From: Tieghemostelium lacteum
Taxonomy: Eukaryota; Evosea; Eumycetozoa; Dictyosteliales; Raperosteliaceae
Assembly: GCA_001606155.1 (NCBI GenBank)
Contig: LODT01000016.1
Coordinates: 310,001 to 374,000 of the forward strand
Direction of reading: 5' to 3'
Length of the DNA: 64,000 nucleotides
In this document: positions 1 through 11,526 of the stretch, one piece after another
How positions within the stretch are numbered: the stretch's first letter is position 1
How the letters are laid out: each line of letters opens with the position of its first letter
Notes under the pieces: generated by a model
The model's input: only the letters and a program-made list of their open reading frames with translations
What the model was told of the DNA's origin: nothing
The model's database searches: none
Made by a program: the position numbers and the translations under genes

Positions 1-2207
1 TAAGCCCACAGAGTATTTCCACTTGATGACGTGTCCTTATCTTGTCTGGTATAGATATTAGTAAACCAATACTGTTCAATATCTCTACTCATTTCCAATT
101 GAATTGAATTCTCAGCATTTGAAAGACATAGACTTCCACTTGCATACAAAATCAAGCAATAAACCCCCAAATGCTGTTGCTGTTGATTTTGGTTTGGTGA
201 TTGCGGTTGTTTTTGAATATGTGTTGATAAAAGTGAAATGGATAAAGGAGGTGATGGAACAGCCATAGAAAGTAGATTTATAAGCTGTAGTTGAATCTTG
301 GAAGTTGATGAAGAAGGGTTATTTGGATTTACAGTCGTTATCTCTTTAATTTTAAAGAGATAGAAAAAGGAGAGGTTGGTAAGAACTGCTAAATGGACAT
401 CATTACAATCAATGAGTATAGGTATTTGATTAGGTGGCAATGGATTACCTTGGTATAAAAGAGACGAGTTATCCAAATGTTGTTTGGTGTAAAATAAAAA
501 TTCAAATTTCTTTGTGCTACTATTGAGATTTGCAACTACAATAGTATGTTTAAACCACACTAACCCGTGTGACTCAATCTCCTGTTCTTGATTACGATCA
601 CCAAACATTTTCCACCGTTTTGATAGGGAATTGTATAAAATGACACCTCTACGACCTGCAACTGCATATTGATTTCTGTCTCTTGATAGTGCAATATGTC
701 GTATTGGCCAATTGTCATTTAGGTATCCACTAGGAATCTGCAGGTGTTTCCAACGAATATCACCCAATTCCTTACCCTTGTAGTTTAATAGCATCAACCT
801 GTCTTCAGTCTGTAATATAACCCTCTCGCAATGGTTTAGGTTAGGATTAGAGGATGTAGATGCTTTCAAAAATGTAAATTGAAAGAATTCACCATTTTCA
901 TTACCATTACTCAGTAGTACCAAATGGTAGGATTCAGGACCCCAACTAAATGCCAATACACCTTCTTTACAAGGTTCTAAATATCTATTAGAAAAACTAA
1001 TATCATTCATTTGTGGTATTGTACATGTTAATTTACATCCATACACAGACCACAAACAAAACCCTCTATTCTTCCAACCAACTGCCAAACAATTCTCATC
1101 GTGTGTCCATTTCATCATTGATATAGGTCCTATTGCATCTGGTGTAATCTCTCTAAATTGTAATAATGAAAATGTTCTAAGATATTTACATCCCTCTATT
1201 GATCCTCTATTGCTGCTACTACCTCCACTGTTACTATTCATATTATTATTATTATTATTATTGTTTTTGGTACTGTTGTTACTGTTGTTTTGGCTGAGTG
1301 GTGATTTTATTGGGGATGTGATATTGTATTTTGAAGGTAATAGAACTGGACCTGGTAAACTATAGATTAAAACATCACCATTTTTTAAACCTACAGCTGC
1401 TAGACGATGTTTGAGATTAAGTGATATAGATACTGCATTTTCATGACACAGCCAATATCCACGAAGTTGATCTTTTGATTTCTTTTTGAGGATTGCTGCT
1501 CCACCACTTTCGAATATCAAACCAAACATTGAGAATGTGGTATTGTAGAATACTGATTTCACAACAAGTTTGTCTCTTTGTATGGTATGTCCCTGTTCGT
1601 CGTCATCAAATGGAACGATATCCAAAGGAAATTGACTAATAAGCTCACCAGTCCAACTGGATTTCACCAGATATCCCTCTTTTGTAAATATAAATATATA
1701 GTCATGACTAGAAGTTATACACAATGCACCTAAAGTAGATGGTTTAAATGATGACCAAAACTTTATAATCATTTTCTTTTTATCATTCTGTAGATATGGT
1801 GAATGATTGTCTTTGTATAGTTTAAAATTCATTATATCCAATCCAGTATCCATCTCTATTTTATAAACAATAATATAACCTTTATTAGTCTGTTTATCAA
1901 AAAAACCTGAGTTAATACCATATGGTGACCTTCTCTATCTCTACAACTCAATAACACATACAACTATTGCAATAGAAGATGAATCAGGTGACCATATCAA
2001 CTTTTGGTTCTTTCCAAATTTGTTTATGGATTCATCTGATCTGGCAATGTATCCTAACTGAACTCTGTGTTGGTCACCTGACCACAATGATAAGACTGTA
2101 GGTCCAATAAATGCTATAAATGAACTATCAGAATTATGTGAAACATCTATAAACTGTTCCTGTATCTCACTGTAAAATATCTTTGGCCACCCAAATGTAA
2201 AATACAT
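1..2207 (-). CDS. ric1: RIC1 homologue (Rab6 GEF subunit), 5' part only
   Basis: The minus-strand gene starts with ATG at 2207 and runs off the left edge. Predicted exons are 1962-2207 and <1-1889, with a 72-nt intron at 1890-1961. The splice joins IAIV to TNKGYIIVYKI in phase 0, which matches the RIC1 N-terminus (MYFxxGWP, then WxPDSxxIAVxxxxGYILFF). About 710 residues are visible, all in the WD40-like N-terminal half, with a poly-Asn insertion near 1240-1262. In yeast and animals RIC1 acts with RGP1 as the guanine-nucleotide exchange factor for Ypt6/Rab6 at the Golgi, supporting endosome-to-Golgi retrograde transport. That role is inferred here from homology. The frame is still open at position 1, so the C-terminal half lies outside the window. 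Confidence 0.85.
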
Positions 2208-3179
2208 TTTGTGAAAATGAATAAAACTAAAATAAAAATAAAAATTTGTAGCAAAAAAAATTTAAAAATATGTATATTATGATTATCTCTATTACATGAA
2301 AACTATTTTACTTTGAAATTTCAATTTGTAATAAAATTCAATATCAAATAAAATCTATACCAAATCTCAAAATAATATTAATTAAAATCTTGCAACGGAT
2401 AAATTTTCAAATTTTGAAAAATTCAAAATAAATTAAAAAAAATAAAAAAACTTGCTATTTTGAGTGTGTGTGATGCATTGTTGGCATTTAACTTGAATTT
2501 CACAATTCCAAATAGTATTTTCCCATTTAACTCTAAAGGTTTAAACCTAACCTAAGTCCTCATTCTCACCTAATGTCCCCATTCAACACCCACAAACATC
2601 AAAGACAAATTTTGAAAGCCTCTTTTTTTTAAAAAAACAAAACTAACAGAAAAATTTTTTTTTATTTTTTTTTTTAATTTTTTTTAAATTTTCAAAACAC
2701 CATATAAATTTTTTTTTTTTACCCATACTTTCAAAATACTTATATATATTAATTCTAAAGTCTATTTTTTAACTTTGAATTTCACTTTTTGTTTGTTTTT
2801 GTAAATATATTCACTACTTATATTTTAATATTTTTTTAATTTTTTTAATTTTTTTTTTAAACTTTTTTATATTTTTATATTTGTAAATACATCATTTATT
2901 TATTCACTCACATTTAAATAACAACACCAAAAGCTAGAAAAAAATCATAGAAGAGGTTTTTTTTTATTATAAAATTAAAAATATACAGGTAACAAAAAAC
3001 ATTCAAAAAAATTAAAAAAAAAAAAAGTAAAAATTGAAGTTTCAAAAAAATTCTCACTAATTGTGAGGAAAAGAACTGATATGGAAATTAAAAGATATTT
3101 GCATTTCTAACACTTGATTCAATGAATTTAGGAAAAAAAGTTTTTTTTTTTTTTTGGAGATTTTTTTGGGTGAAGTAAA
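2208..3179. other. Divergent intergenic region between RIC1 and EPC genes
   Basis: This 0.97-kb spacer separates two divergently transcribed genes and should hold both promoters. It is extremely A/T-rich, with many T and A homopolymers. A less biased stretch at about 2460-2600 contains C-rich pieces. No coding frame or structured RNA was recognised. Confidence 0.5.
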
Positions 3180-5438
3180 ATGACATCTGGAACTTCAACA
3201 GCCAACAATGCTGGTAATAATGCCGGTGGTGGAGGAAGATTGTCTAGAATTTCATTTAGACCCAGACCCATTGATATCAATAAACCATTACCAATTATCA
3301 GAACGGCTTTGGAAGATGATGATACATCGACACTGCTTCCTATTATGCCTACTGGTATGGAGCCTCAGGAAGAGGAGGAGTCTCATTTACAAGAGATTAT
3401 CCAGGCATCTAGTAGAGTCAAACACGACCAGTTGCCTGAGATTCCCATTCCTGTTGTGAAGATTGTCGATGGATATGACACAGAGTCTAATGTACATCCA
3501 TACCATCACCAAGGGCAGACTTATATAAACTATCAGGTGAAACCTGATGATGAACTGGATCAGACCACGGAATATGATATGGACAGTGACGATGAGGAGT
3601 TGGTCAATAGTATCAACCAAAACTACAGAGAAAGTCAAAGTGGACATTCGAGTTCGAAAAAGGTGTGTTTGACTAATGATAAGTTTGAATCGATTTTTGA
3701 CAAGTTTGAGAAGGAGCTACATTATTATGGTGCTTGTGACCAGGCCAAAGCAGACCACATCTGCAAGGGTCTTAAACAGACATACATTAACCAAATCTAC
3801 CAACATTGGTTACAAAAGAGAAAATCATGGAAGAATTCAATGATTAGAAGACTTATAAAACCACCTGATCGTGAGGATCCTTCTCCTTACAAAGCATTTA
3901 GACCTCGTGAAGAGAATGCAAATAAACAAAAGAAAGCTAGAAAAAATGATCAAGGATCTCTGCAGAAAATGCAGCAACTTCGACAGGAAATGGAGAGGGC
4001 CCGTACTCTATTGGAAATGATGAAGAAACGTGAAAAACTTAAAAAGGATCAGTTGCAAGTCTATCAAGAGTTATATGATAAATTGACGGAATTGGCAAAG
4101 ATCAGATCGACGGAGGAGGAATTACCAATGCCCAGTAGCAATGGTACACCTGGATCATTGTCTGCATCATTATCATCGACACAAAAGAAAAAGAAGGATA
4201 ATCTTTCAGCCTCACAATTGGGGTCTTCTACGGCATCTACAGGTTCTTCATATTTGGCGACTTTGATTCACCAATACCCAGGACCAACATTTATCAGTAA
4301 CGATCAACAAACTCCACTGGTTTTGAGTAATGGCAAAGCACGACAAGAAGGGTACAGACATTATATTCCAAAACCTGGTCAATTCCCAACACCATCTATC
4401 GATAAACAATACGGTAATCCAACTGCACTTTCCAGTTCAACTACAACTTCACCTCTATCTAAACCTTCTGGTTCCGAAACTACAAATCTATCTCCAATGA
4501 ATCTTACCACTGATTCTGTAGATGATCATTCATCAACTCCATCTCAATTAGTACCATCACAACCATCACAAACACCTATAAGTATTACCCAACATCAACA
4601 ACAACAACCACCACAACAGGTAACTACCATTCAAAAAGATAAAGAAACTATTCAAAAGTATTTTGATAGTATCTCAGTTCCTACACTATCAAGTTACTAT
4701 GATGATGAAGATGGTTTAGATGTTGGTATGAGTGATAATGAATCTGAAAATGGTGACTTACAACAGTCATTAGAGTCCAGTATACTCATGGACCCAACAG
4801 TTTTACCACAACCTAAAGTCAATTCACAAGGTCAACCTATATATCCATCATTTAACAATGGATATATATTTGTAGGACCAAATACTCCACCACTGTTGGG
4901 TAAAATCAGAGCTGGTCGTTTTGGAGGTACATATATTGATTATCTGCCCATTGGATCACCTCAAACCAAATCATTTTTACTCTATCAAAATCATTTGGAA
5001 CTCTTTCAGAAAAAATTGAGACAAGACAAAGAGACTCAGGATAGACTAGATAGAGAACAACAACAGAAATATCATCAAGAGAAACAATATCAAAAACAAA
5101 GATTAAATAGTTATTTAAATATATCGACTTATTCACAGAATATTAATAATATCAACAAGATCAATAATATAAAACAAGAACAACAACAGCAAGAACAACA
5201 ACCAACTACCACTTTAAATAATACAAATTTACCAACAACATTTTTACCAAATACTAACCAACAACAAACTCAACAAATACAACAAACACAAACACAAAAT
5301 ATATGTAATAATAACGCTTTTTCAGAGATAAAAATTGACAAATCACTACCGATTAGTGATAGTATGATAATGGATATAGATAATATTGAAAATAATAATA
5401 ATAGTAAAACTATTATAACAAATAGTTATAGTAGTAGC

Positions 5439-5514
<76 letters not shown>

Positions 5515-5843
5515 GTAATGGTAGTAGTAATGGTCATTCACATAAGAGAAAATTAAATTCAGCCAGTGATAGCTTAGACGTCTCTCAGTCACCTAGTAAA
5601 AAATTATTGTTGACTGACTATGATGGTTTTACACCATTGTCAGCTACAACAAATAATGAATCTATCCCTACTAGTAGTGGAAATAGTACTTCACCTAGTT
5701 CTTCAACATTTGTACCCTTTTCAAAATCACTATCCTCTCATAAGTTATCAAAATCTATGACTTCTCCAAAATCCAAAAACACATCCCCTCAGACCACGAT
5801 TGATCACTATTTTACAAAGAAAATTTCTTCTTCCATTGTATAA
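3180..5843 (+). CDS. Enhancer of Polycomb-like protein (EPC/EPL1)
   Basis: A single open frame encodes 887 residues. The N-terminal part (about residues 20-310) follows the EPC family: ISFRPRPIDINKPLPI, then MPTGMEPQEEEESHLQ, an acidic YDMDSDDEE stretch, YQHWLQKRKS, and a basic coiled segment with ARTLLEMMKKREKLKK. Residues around 570-595 (GKIRAGRFGGTYIDYLP) resemble the later EPC motif IGRxRxGRGGRxxID. In yeast and animals EPL1/EPC is the scaffold of the Piccolo/NuA4 (Tip60) histone acetyltransferase, acting in the nucleus. The second half is low complexity: Gln-rich, then a run of about 25 Asn from an AAT microsatellite, then Ser-rich. The extreme C-terminus carries QTTIDHYF (residues 871-878), a consensus PCNA-interacting (PIP) box not usual for this family. 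Family assignment is firm. Function is by homology. Confidence 0.9.
5440..5515 (+). repeat. (AAT)n microsatellite encoding poly-Asn
   Basis: An almost pure AAT trinucleotide run lies inside the EPC-like gene and is translated as about 25 consecutive Asn residues, bounded by Ser codons. Such tracts are abundant in dictyostelid exons. The length is likely to vary between strains. Confidence 0.95.
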
Positions 5844-6071
5844 AATTTCACTTTACTAACAACAAAAACCTCCCCCATATGATATAATAAATTATTTATA
5901 CCCCATGACCATACAATTAACTCACTCAAAATACAATCACCTGATTTGTTTTTATAAATATATTATATTATTTCAATTTTGGATATTTATTTTTTAGAAT
6001 GTTGATATTTTTTTTAATACTGGGGTGTATATATTATTACATGTGAAGTTGTTCTTCATCTTAAGTAAGTC

Positions 6072-7340
6072 TTACTTTTTTAACCAAGGTCTATTTTTCC
6101 ATTCTTTTATATTTAACTGTCTATGTTTGTACTCCAAATCATTAATATGATAAGAGGATTTAAATTTTATATTCTTTATTTCTTCATCTGTTAGGCCCAT
6201 ATTTGTGTTTGGATCTATTTGATAATCTTGCATTATCTTTTCTGAAGAAGTTGTAGTATACCAATTTTTATAAGGATATACCCAAGTTATGTCAATACTA
6301 TTTGCACTGACTTTTTTAATGCCTCCTTCCTTGTTAAATATTTTATTAAGCATATTCCAACATAATTTGCAATGATCTCTATTACATCCCATTGACACTA
6401 TATGAGTATATCTAGAAGGTCTTTCTTGTAAAAATTGTAATAATTGAATTTCAGCATGTGATTGTTGTGCCAGAATTAAATGATATTTTTTCTTATGAGC
6501 TACTGTGATTATAGTTTGTAGAATCTCTGAAGTAGCAATATAAGTAGCAGTGACTGGTGATGTAGCAGTGACTGGTGATGTAGCAGTAGCACCAGTTAGT
6601 TTAATTTGATATGTAGCAGGTAAATTGGTAAATACAAATTTTTTAAATCTACCATTATATTTTCTGAGTGTCACACAGAGTACAGTGACATGTTTTAAGT
6701 TTTGTTGTATCTTTTGTGCATCATCTTTTAGTCCTTTACAAGTAATATCATCTTTATCGATTCTGACGTAGTTATCAATCATTCCATCCTGATTAAACCC
6801 TTTATAGGTTTTATTAAATTCTGTTGATAATTTACCTGATTTTGTAGCATTATATACATTATGATAATGTGGCGCACTTTCATCTTCAGAATCTGAATAA
6901 TGATCATCTTCACTTTCTTGATATGTGTAGTTTTCCTCCAAACTATTGTTATTTTTATGAAAATTCCAAGGATTGCCTACTGCATTGGTGATTTGACTAC
7001 TATTCTTTAGACTCCTTATTATTTTTATGGTTTCTTTGTATCTCTTATTTTTATTTTTTTCCTCTTCATTGTTAGGGTGTAGTGTGAAAAACTTTTCAAA
7101 AGATGTGTTTTCACAAATCTGATTTTTAAAAATTTCACTTAAAAACAAGAAATCTTCTTTTTGGTATTGAATTCTATCTGTGAGAAGTTTTTCAAATAAT
7201 CTGTTTGAATAGTAGGTGATATCATTATTATTTAAAGGTTTAATAATGTTTAATATTTCTTCATTGTTTTTTATTTTCACCATTTGAAAGAGTAAATCTG
7301 TTATTATCTCTTCTGAACTTGAAAAATCATTTTGCTTCAT
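6072..7340 (-). CDS. Putative deaminase-fold protein (HAE...CxxC)
   Basis: A 422-residue single-exon frame starts with ATG at 7340. Residues about 215-335 look like a cytidine-deaminase-fold domain: a beta-strand-rich lead, a helix, then SHAEIQLLQFLQ (H295, A296, E297), a strand (YTHIVSMG) and CNRDHCKLCW (C319, C324, C327). HAE followed by CxxC is the zinc-binding and proton-shuttle signature of nucleic-acid and nucleotide deaminases. The spacing and the form HAEIQLL...GC...CxxC recall the OTT_1508-like group of eukaryotic and bacterial deaminases. That subgroup is my inference. The N-terminal about 200 residues are unrecognised and acidic or Asn-rich. Two 18-bp direct repeats (about 6544-6581) add TSPVTA twice inside the domain. 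No signal peptide or membrane segment is seen, so it is probably intracellular. The substrate is unknown. Confidence 0.7.
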   Translation of the reverse strand: MKQNDFSSSEEIITDLLFQMVKIKNNEEILNIIKPLNNNDITYYSNRLFEKLLTDRIQYQKEDFLFLSEIFKNQICENTSFEKFFTLHPNNEEEKNKNKRYKETIKIIRSLKNSSQITNAVGNPWNFHKNNNSLEENYTYQESEDDHYSDSEDESAPHYHNVYNATKSGKLSTEFNKTYKGFNQDGMIDNYVRIDKDDITCKGLKDDAQKIQQNLKHVTVLCVTLRKYNGRFKKFVFTNLPATYQIKLTGATATSPVTATSPVTATYIATSEILQTIITVAHKKKYHLILAQQSHAEIQLLQFLQERPSRYTHIVSMGCNRDHCKLCWNMLNKIFNKEGGIKKVSANSIDITWVYPYKNWYTTTSSEKIMQDYQIDPNTNMGLTDEEIKNIKFKSSYHINDLEYKHRQLNIKEWKNRPWLKK

Positions 7341-7700
7341 TTTTTTTACCCCTTTTATTTTTTCTTAAAATAGTCTATCTAAAAATTGATCGAAAAAATA
7401 TTTTAAATCTTTAAATTTTGAATTGTTTAAAATTTTTTTGATCATTGGTATTTTTAGAAAATTCAAGTTCAATAGGCAAATTAAGAAAAAAAATTTTATC
7501 ACAAATTTTAGATTTTGAAAATATTTATAAAGATTTCTTAATAAAAAAAATTGATTAGGAATATAAATATAAATTTTTAGTTGTAAAAGATATAGATTTA
7601 TTTAAGCTATTATTCTTTTGAGAAAAACTTAAAAAAAAACATTAGTTTTTGATTGTAAAAAAGAAAGAGTAAATGATAATAGATAAGAATGAGGGTCATT

Positions 7701-7862
7701 CTAAAATGCTCTACAAATGGTACCTGCTAATGGATCAGTTGAACATCCACCAAGGTTTGCCATTGGACTATCTTCAGAAGGATTGTAACATTGTAAACCT
7801 GTTGCACAAATTGTATAATTACTACATACTAGTAGGTAACTCAAAACTGTAAACGATTCTAC
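7701..7862 (-). pseudogene. Cys-rich C-terminal coding fragment
   Basis: The minus strand reads CSNYTICATGLQCYNP, then a Gly/Cys segment, and ends CRAF-stop at 7701. Six cysteines and an NYT sequon in about 45 residues suggest the last exon of a secreted protein. No ATG or signal peptide is attached. A possible splice acceptor (TAG) lies just upstream of the conserved-looking part. It may be a relic or the 3' exon of a gene I could not assemble. The family is not recognised. Confidence 0.3.
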
Positions 7863-7922
7863 ACTTTAATTTTTAAAATCCATTATAAACTAAATCAAGA
7901 ATATATTTTTACAAATACCATC

Positions 7923-8030
7923 TTAAGTGAAATCGTTTTGACTTTTGACTTGATTCAGAACTTGGGTAAGAATAGCAGTAAAATCATCGGTCCACTGCCC
8001 AAAATGAATTGGAGATATCACAGGCCAAGA
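7923..8030 (-). pseudogene. Short orphan coding fragment
   Basis: A 35-codon minus-strand frame reads SWPVISPIHFGQWTDD and continues to a TAA at 7923. It is preceded by an in-frame TAG that could equally be a splice acceptor. The composition looks like protein rather than intergenic DNA. It lies 60 bases upstream, on the same strand, of the Cys-rich fragment. I do not recognise the family. Remains of a decayed gene are the simplest reading. Confidence 0.25.
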
Positions 8031-8593
8031 CTATACGACAAGATTGGTCTAGGCTTAAGCTATAATCTTTTTAAACACTCCTTTATTACTTTGGGAATGG
8101 GCTAGCTAGTTCCATTCTTACAAGAAATAAAACGATTAATATAAGTTTTAATTTTGTTGAATACATCTTTTTAGAAACATGTAAGAAAATTTTAAAAATT
8201 AAAAATTGAAAGTGTCTGATGGGACTAGGTTTACAAATGTTCATTGATTACATAAAACCACCCAAAATATTGAAATTTGCAATCTTTAAATATCCTTCCC
8301 TTTTCTTACATTTTATACAAATGTTTAAATTTTTAAAATTTTTATTTAATATTTATTAAATATTAAAAGATATTTATTGATTTATATTTGAATTAAAATG
8401 GGAAGATATTAATTTTCAAGATTATGATTATTTTAAAATTTTATTCAAGAAAATATCTTTGATAAAAAAATATTTATTTTTTTTATTTTTTTTTTTTTAT
8501 AATTATCCGAACCGTTGGTGTACAGCAGAGTCAGTTTGTTTTTTGTTATAAATTAATTAATTTGTATATGTTAATTAGTGATATGAATAGAAT

Positions 8594-10700
8594 ATGATTA
8601 GAAACAGAAACAAATCACAACAACACAGTAAACAAGATTCATTAGATGGTAGTACAACTAGTAACACTGATATAAGTGAAGATGAAGATTTCATTACTAC
8701 AGATGACAACACTACAGATATGGAAATAGAAGGTGACAATAGCGAGAATAAAAGAAGTGGAATGTCATTGACAGACTATCTGACAGGTGAACTCATACAT
8801 TTTGCAGCAATTGGAAATTTGGAAGAATGTCAGAGAGTTATTGAAAAGATTAAAACAGAGTATAATAATATCTCTGTTAAGATGATTATAAACTCACGTG
8901 ACCAGGTTGGAAATACTGCCTTACATTGGGCAGCTTATAATAAGCATCTACCTGTTGTAAAGTATCTATGTTCTATAGGTGCTGATAGTAATATTACAAA
9001 TACAGCTGAACAACAAACACCACTTCACTGGGCATGTCTTGCTGGTGATGTCTATATAGTTTATCACCTTGTTAATCATGCTCGAGCTGATATCTACAAA
9101 CGTGATAAAAGAGGTCTCAACTCTCTACTTTTAGCCACATCTCACACTGAAACTCATATCATTCGTTTCCTTTTCTCCAAAGGAATACCAGTAACTTGTA
9201 AAGATGATGAAGGTCACACTGCTCTTCATTGGGCTGCCTTTTCAGTATGTAATACAAAGTCATACATTTTTAGATATTTTCATATAAACTAATATTTGCG
9301 TGGTGTTTGGGTTTACCAGGGAAATGTAAAATTATTAAGATATTTAGTGAACAAAGGTGCTGATATGTCATCTATTGATAATTTGGGTAGAACTCCACTA
9401 CATTGGTCAGCCTATAAAGGTTATACAGAAGCTACCAAAGTTCTCTATGAAGAAGGTGCCAATTTAAAGATTAAAGATATTGACAATAAGACACCTTATG
9501 AACTTGCACTGACAAGATCTACTGAACCATGTCTCAAATTTTTAGTTAGAGCACAGAAAGAGTCTGAAAAGAAACCTGGGTACCTCAGTCAGAGAATACT
9601 CATTACTCAAGCCAGTAAGAGATCTTACAATCACTCATATAACCATTTTTGGATTACATTGGCACTCTTAGGAAATGCAGGTTTCTTTTATATTCTCTAC
9701 AGCTATCAAATCTACTATAGTATTCCTATTGTTATATTACTTGGTAATGTATTTAGACTTATCCTACAACATCTATGGCCTGAATACTCTTCCAACCCAC
9801 TACCTATTACTTGGTGGATTGTAGGATGTGTCATCTGTTACTGGACCTATGTTACTCAAATTTTTATATGTAAGTTCTATTTCTTATTGATACTTTATAA
9901 CTTTTATCTCCAATAGTACTAACAATACATATCTATTTAGATGTACCACAATATATTCTTTCACATATAAGTATAACATTGTTTAGTGCAATGTTTTTCT
10001 ATGCCATTTTGATATTACCATTCACAGATCCAGGTGTGATAACAACCACATCAGAAGACGATGAACAGATATTTTTAGAAAATGTTAAAGCCTCTGAAGA
10101 GACATTGGAAGTTTGTGGTACCTGTCTAACCAACAGACCTATTCGTTCTAAACATTGTAAATTTTGTAACAAATGTGTAGCTAGATTCGACCATCATTGT
10201 ATATGGATTAACAATTGTGTAGGTGCCAAAAACCACAGACTATTTGTTTTCTGTCTTGGTTTATACAGTATCATTGCAATTCCACTTTATTATGTAACAT
10301 TTAAATGTAAGTACTATATCCACTATTTTACCAAACTAGAATATTTATAATAATGATTCTAACTACTATTATTAATATAGTTTTTGAATTGGATCAAAAT
10401 GCACCACTGTTTGAGTCAGGAACTTATATTCAATCTATGCAGTATTACTATGATAATCATAGAATGATTTCCATATTTTTCATTTATGGATTTTTGGCAT
10501 GGATTTGGATTCTAAAATTATTGAGTGCTCAGTTATTGGGTATATTATTTAACTACACCATCAACGAGGTTATCAATATGCAAAAGTACACCTATCTCAG
10601 AAAGAATGGTCGTTGGAATGTATTTCATCGTGGTATTTTGAATAATATCAGAGAGTTTCTATTTGAATATAAAAAATGGTTTACATGTAATACTTGCTAA
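8594..10700 (+). CDS. Ankyrin-repeat DHHC palmitoyltransferase (HIP14/zDHHC17 type)
   Basis: Four predicted exons: 8594-9244, 9320-9869, 9941-10306 and 10381-10700, joined in phases 0, 1 and 1 to give 628 residues. This is close to human zDHHC17 (632). After an acidic N-terminus come about six ankyrin repeats ([50 protein letters not shown]), then membrane segments. A cysteine-rich domain follows ([21 protein letters not shown]) with the catalytic DHHC at residues 484-487 ([12 protein letters not shown]), then two more membrane spans. The enzyme should transfer palmitate to substrate cysteines at the Golgi or endosomes, with ankyrin repeats recruiting substrates. The first intron falls inside an ankyrin repeat, and splicing restores [20 protein letters not shown] exactly. 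All catalytic positions look intact. Confidence 0.9.
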
Positions 10701-10855
10701 AGAATTGTGTTAACTCTATATAAGCCAACCTTATTTTCACCTCAATAATATATAAGTAAATAAATGTTAAATACAATAAACAAATGTTGTTGTTTTTTTT
10801 TAGAAAAGTTTTAAATATTTAAATATATATTTTTCAAATAAATACTGGGTTATTA

Positions 10856-11526
10856 TTATATTAGATTATCTTGAAATGGAGAAGAATCTGTATAACTTGA
10901 TTGGGATTTTGGAGATGAGATTGGTGTAGTTTCAGTTGAAATTTTAATATTAGTAAAAATGGATTCATTGGATTTTGGTGAAGATAAAAAGGTGGGAGAT
11001 GACATGGTATTTGGTGGAATGGATATAACATCGTCATCGTCTATAATTGTTATATAATGATTATCTTTGCTTATAAATATACTATTTGGTTTATCACCAT
11101 GATGATTCATTTCTCTTGCTTGTTGAACTATTGAACAGCAACTACAGAAACATCCCAATAGACAATCACCAACCATATTACCACGTATATTGTATCTTTG
11201 CCTTATCATATACCTGTTCTGAAACGCCACCAGAGGTAGACAACATATACTAAATGCTATATCTGAATATCCATAAGCTTCACGAACTATTGTCAATCTC
11301 TGCCTTATAATCTGACAAGGAAAGCAAAATAGGGATATAATAAATAACTATGTGTGTAAATTTAGTAAATTTAAAAAATTAATTAATAAACTATACTCTG
11401 CAAAGATATTGCTCGTTACAATTTTTTTTTTTTTTCTTTGATTTTGTAAACTTTAGTATGATTTATGATAATTACAAGTGGTGTAGCAAAGCAATCGAAT
11501 GTAGTGTGTTTCCAATTTGAATACAT
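10856..11526 (-). CDS. PLAC8 (cornifelin-like) Cys-rich protein
   Basis: Two predicted exons: 11476-11526 and 10856-11347, with a 128-nt intron. They give 180 residues starting MYSNWKHTTFDCFATPL. The short first exon restores the PLAC8 opening (W..xFDCF), and exon 2 continues with FCFPCQIIRQR and then GDCLLGCFCSCCSIVQQAREM, the Cys-rich PLAC8 core. The C-terminal about 80 residues are polar and Ser-rich. PLAC8 proteins are small membrane-associated proteins linked to cell-size control and metal or Ca2+ handling in plants, and to varied roles in animals. The role here is unknown. The first exon was chosen by family resemblance and phase and should be checked with transcripts. Confidence 0.75.

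Larger units (their letters stand above)
7341..8593. other. Intergenic gap with coding relics
   Basis: This 1.25-kb region separates the deaminase-like gene from the ankyrin-DHHC gene, which point away from each other. Most of it is A/T-rich. The part at about 7700-8030 is less biased and contains two short protein-like stretches on the minus strand, listed separately. The last 130 bases before 8594 are T-rich and probably promoter or 5' UTR. A very short upstream ATG (8583) encodes only four codons. Confidence 0.5.

Noticed and set aside
1890-1961. Shorter introns of 21-54 nt in the RIC1 homologue using nearer AG sites
   Set aside because: They leave an in-frame stop, break phase or insert residues unlike RIC1. 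The 72-nt intron restores the family alignment exactly.
5346-5537. Minus-strand frame encoding a long poly-Ile protein
   Set aside because: It is the antisense of the AAT (poly-Asn) microsatellite in the EPC-like gene and has no other coding character.
6072-7340. Reading the deaminase-like gene as an ADAR or Tad-type tRNA deaminase
   Set aside because: The motif wording (HAEIQLL...GC...CKLCW) and the absence of dsRNA-binding or Tad-like flanks do not fit those families.
8583-8597. Upstream ATG before the ankyrin-DHHC gene as the true start
   Set aside because: It gives only four codons before a stop. The ATG at 8594 opens the long frame.
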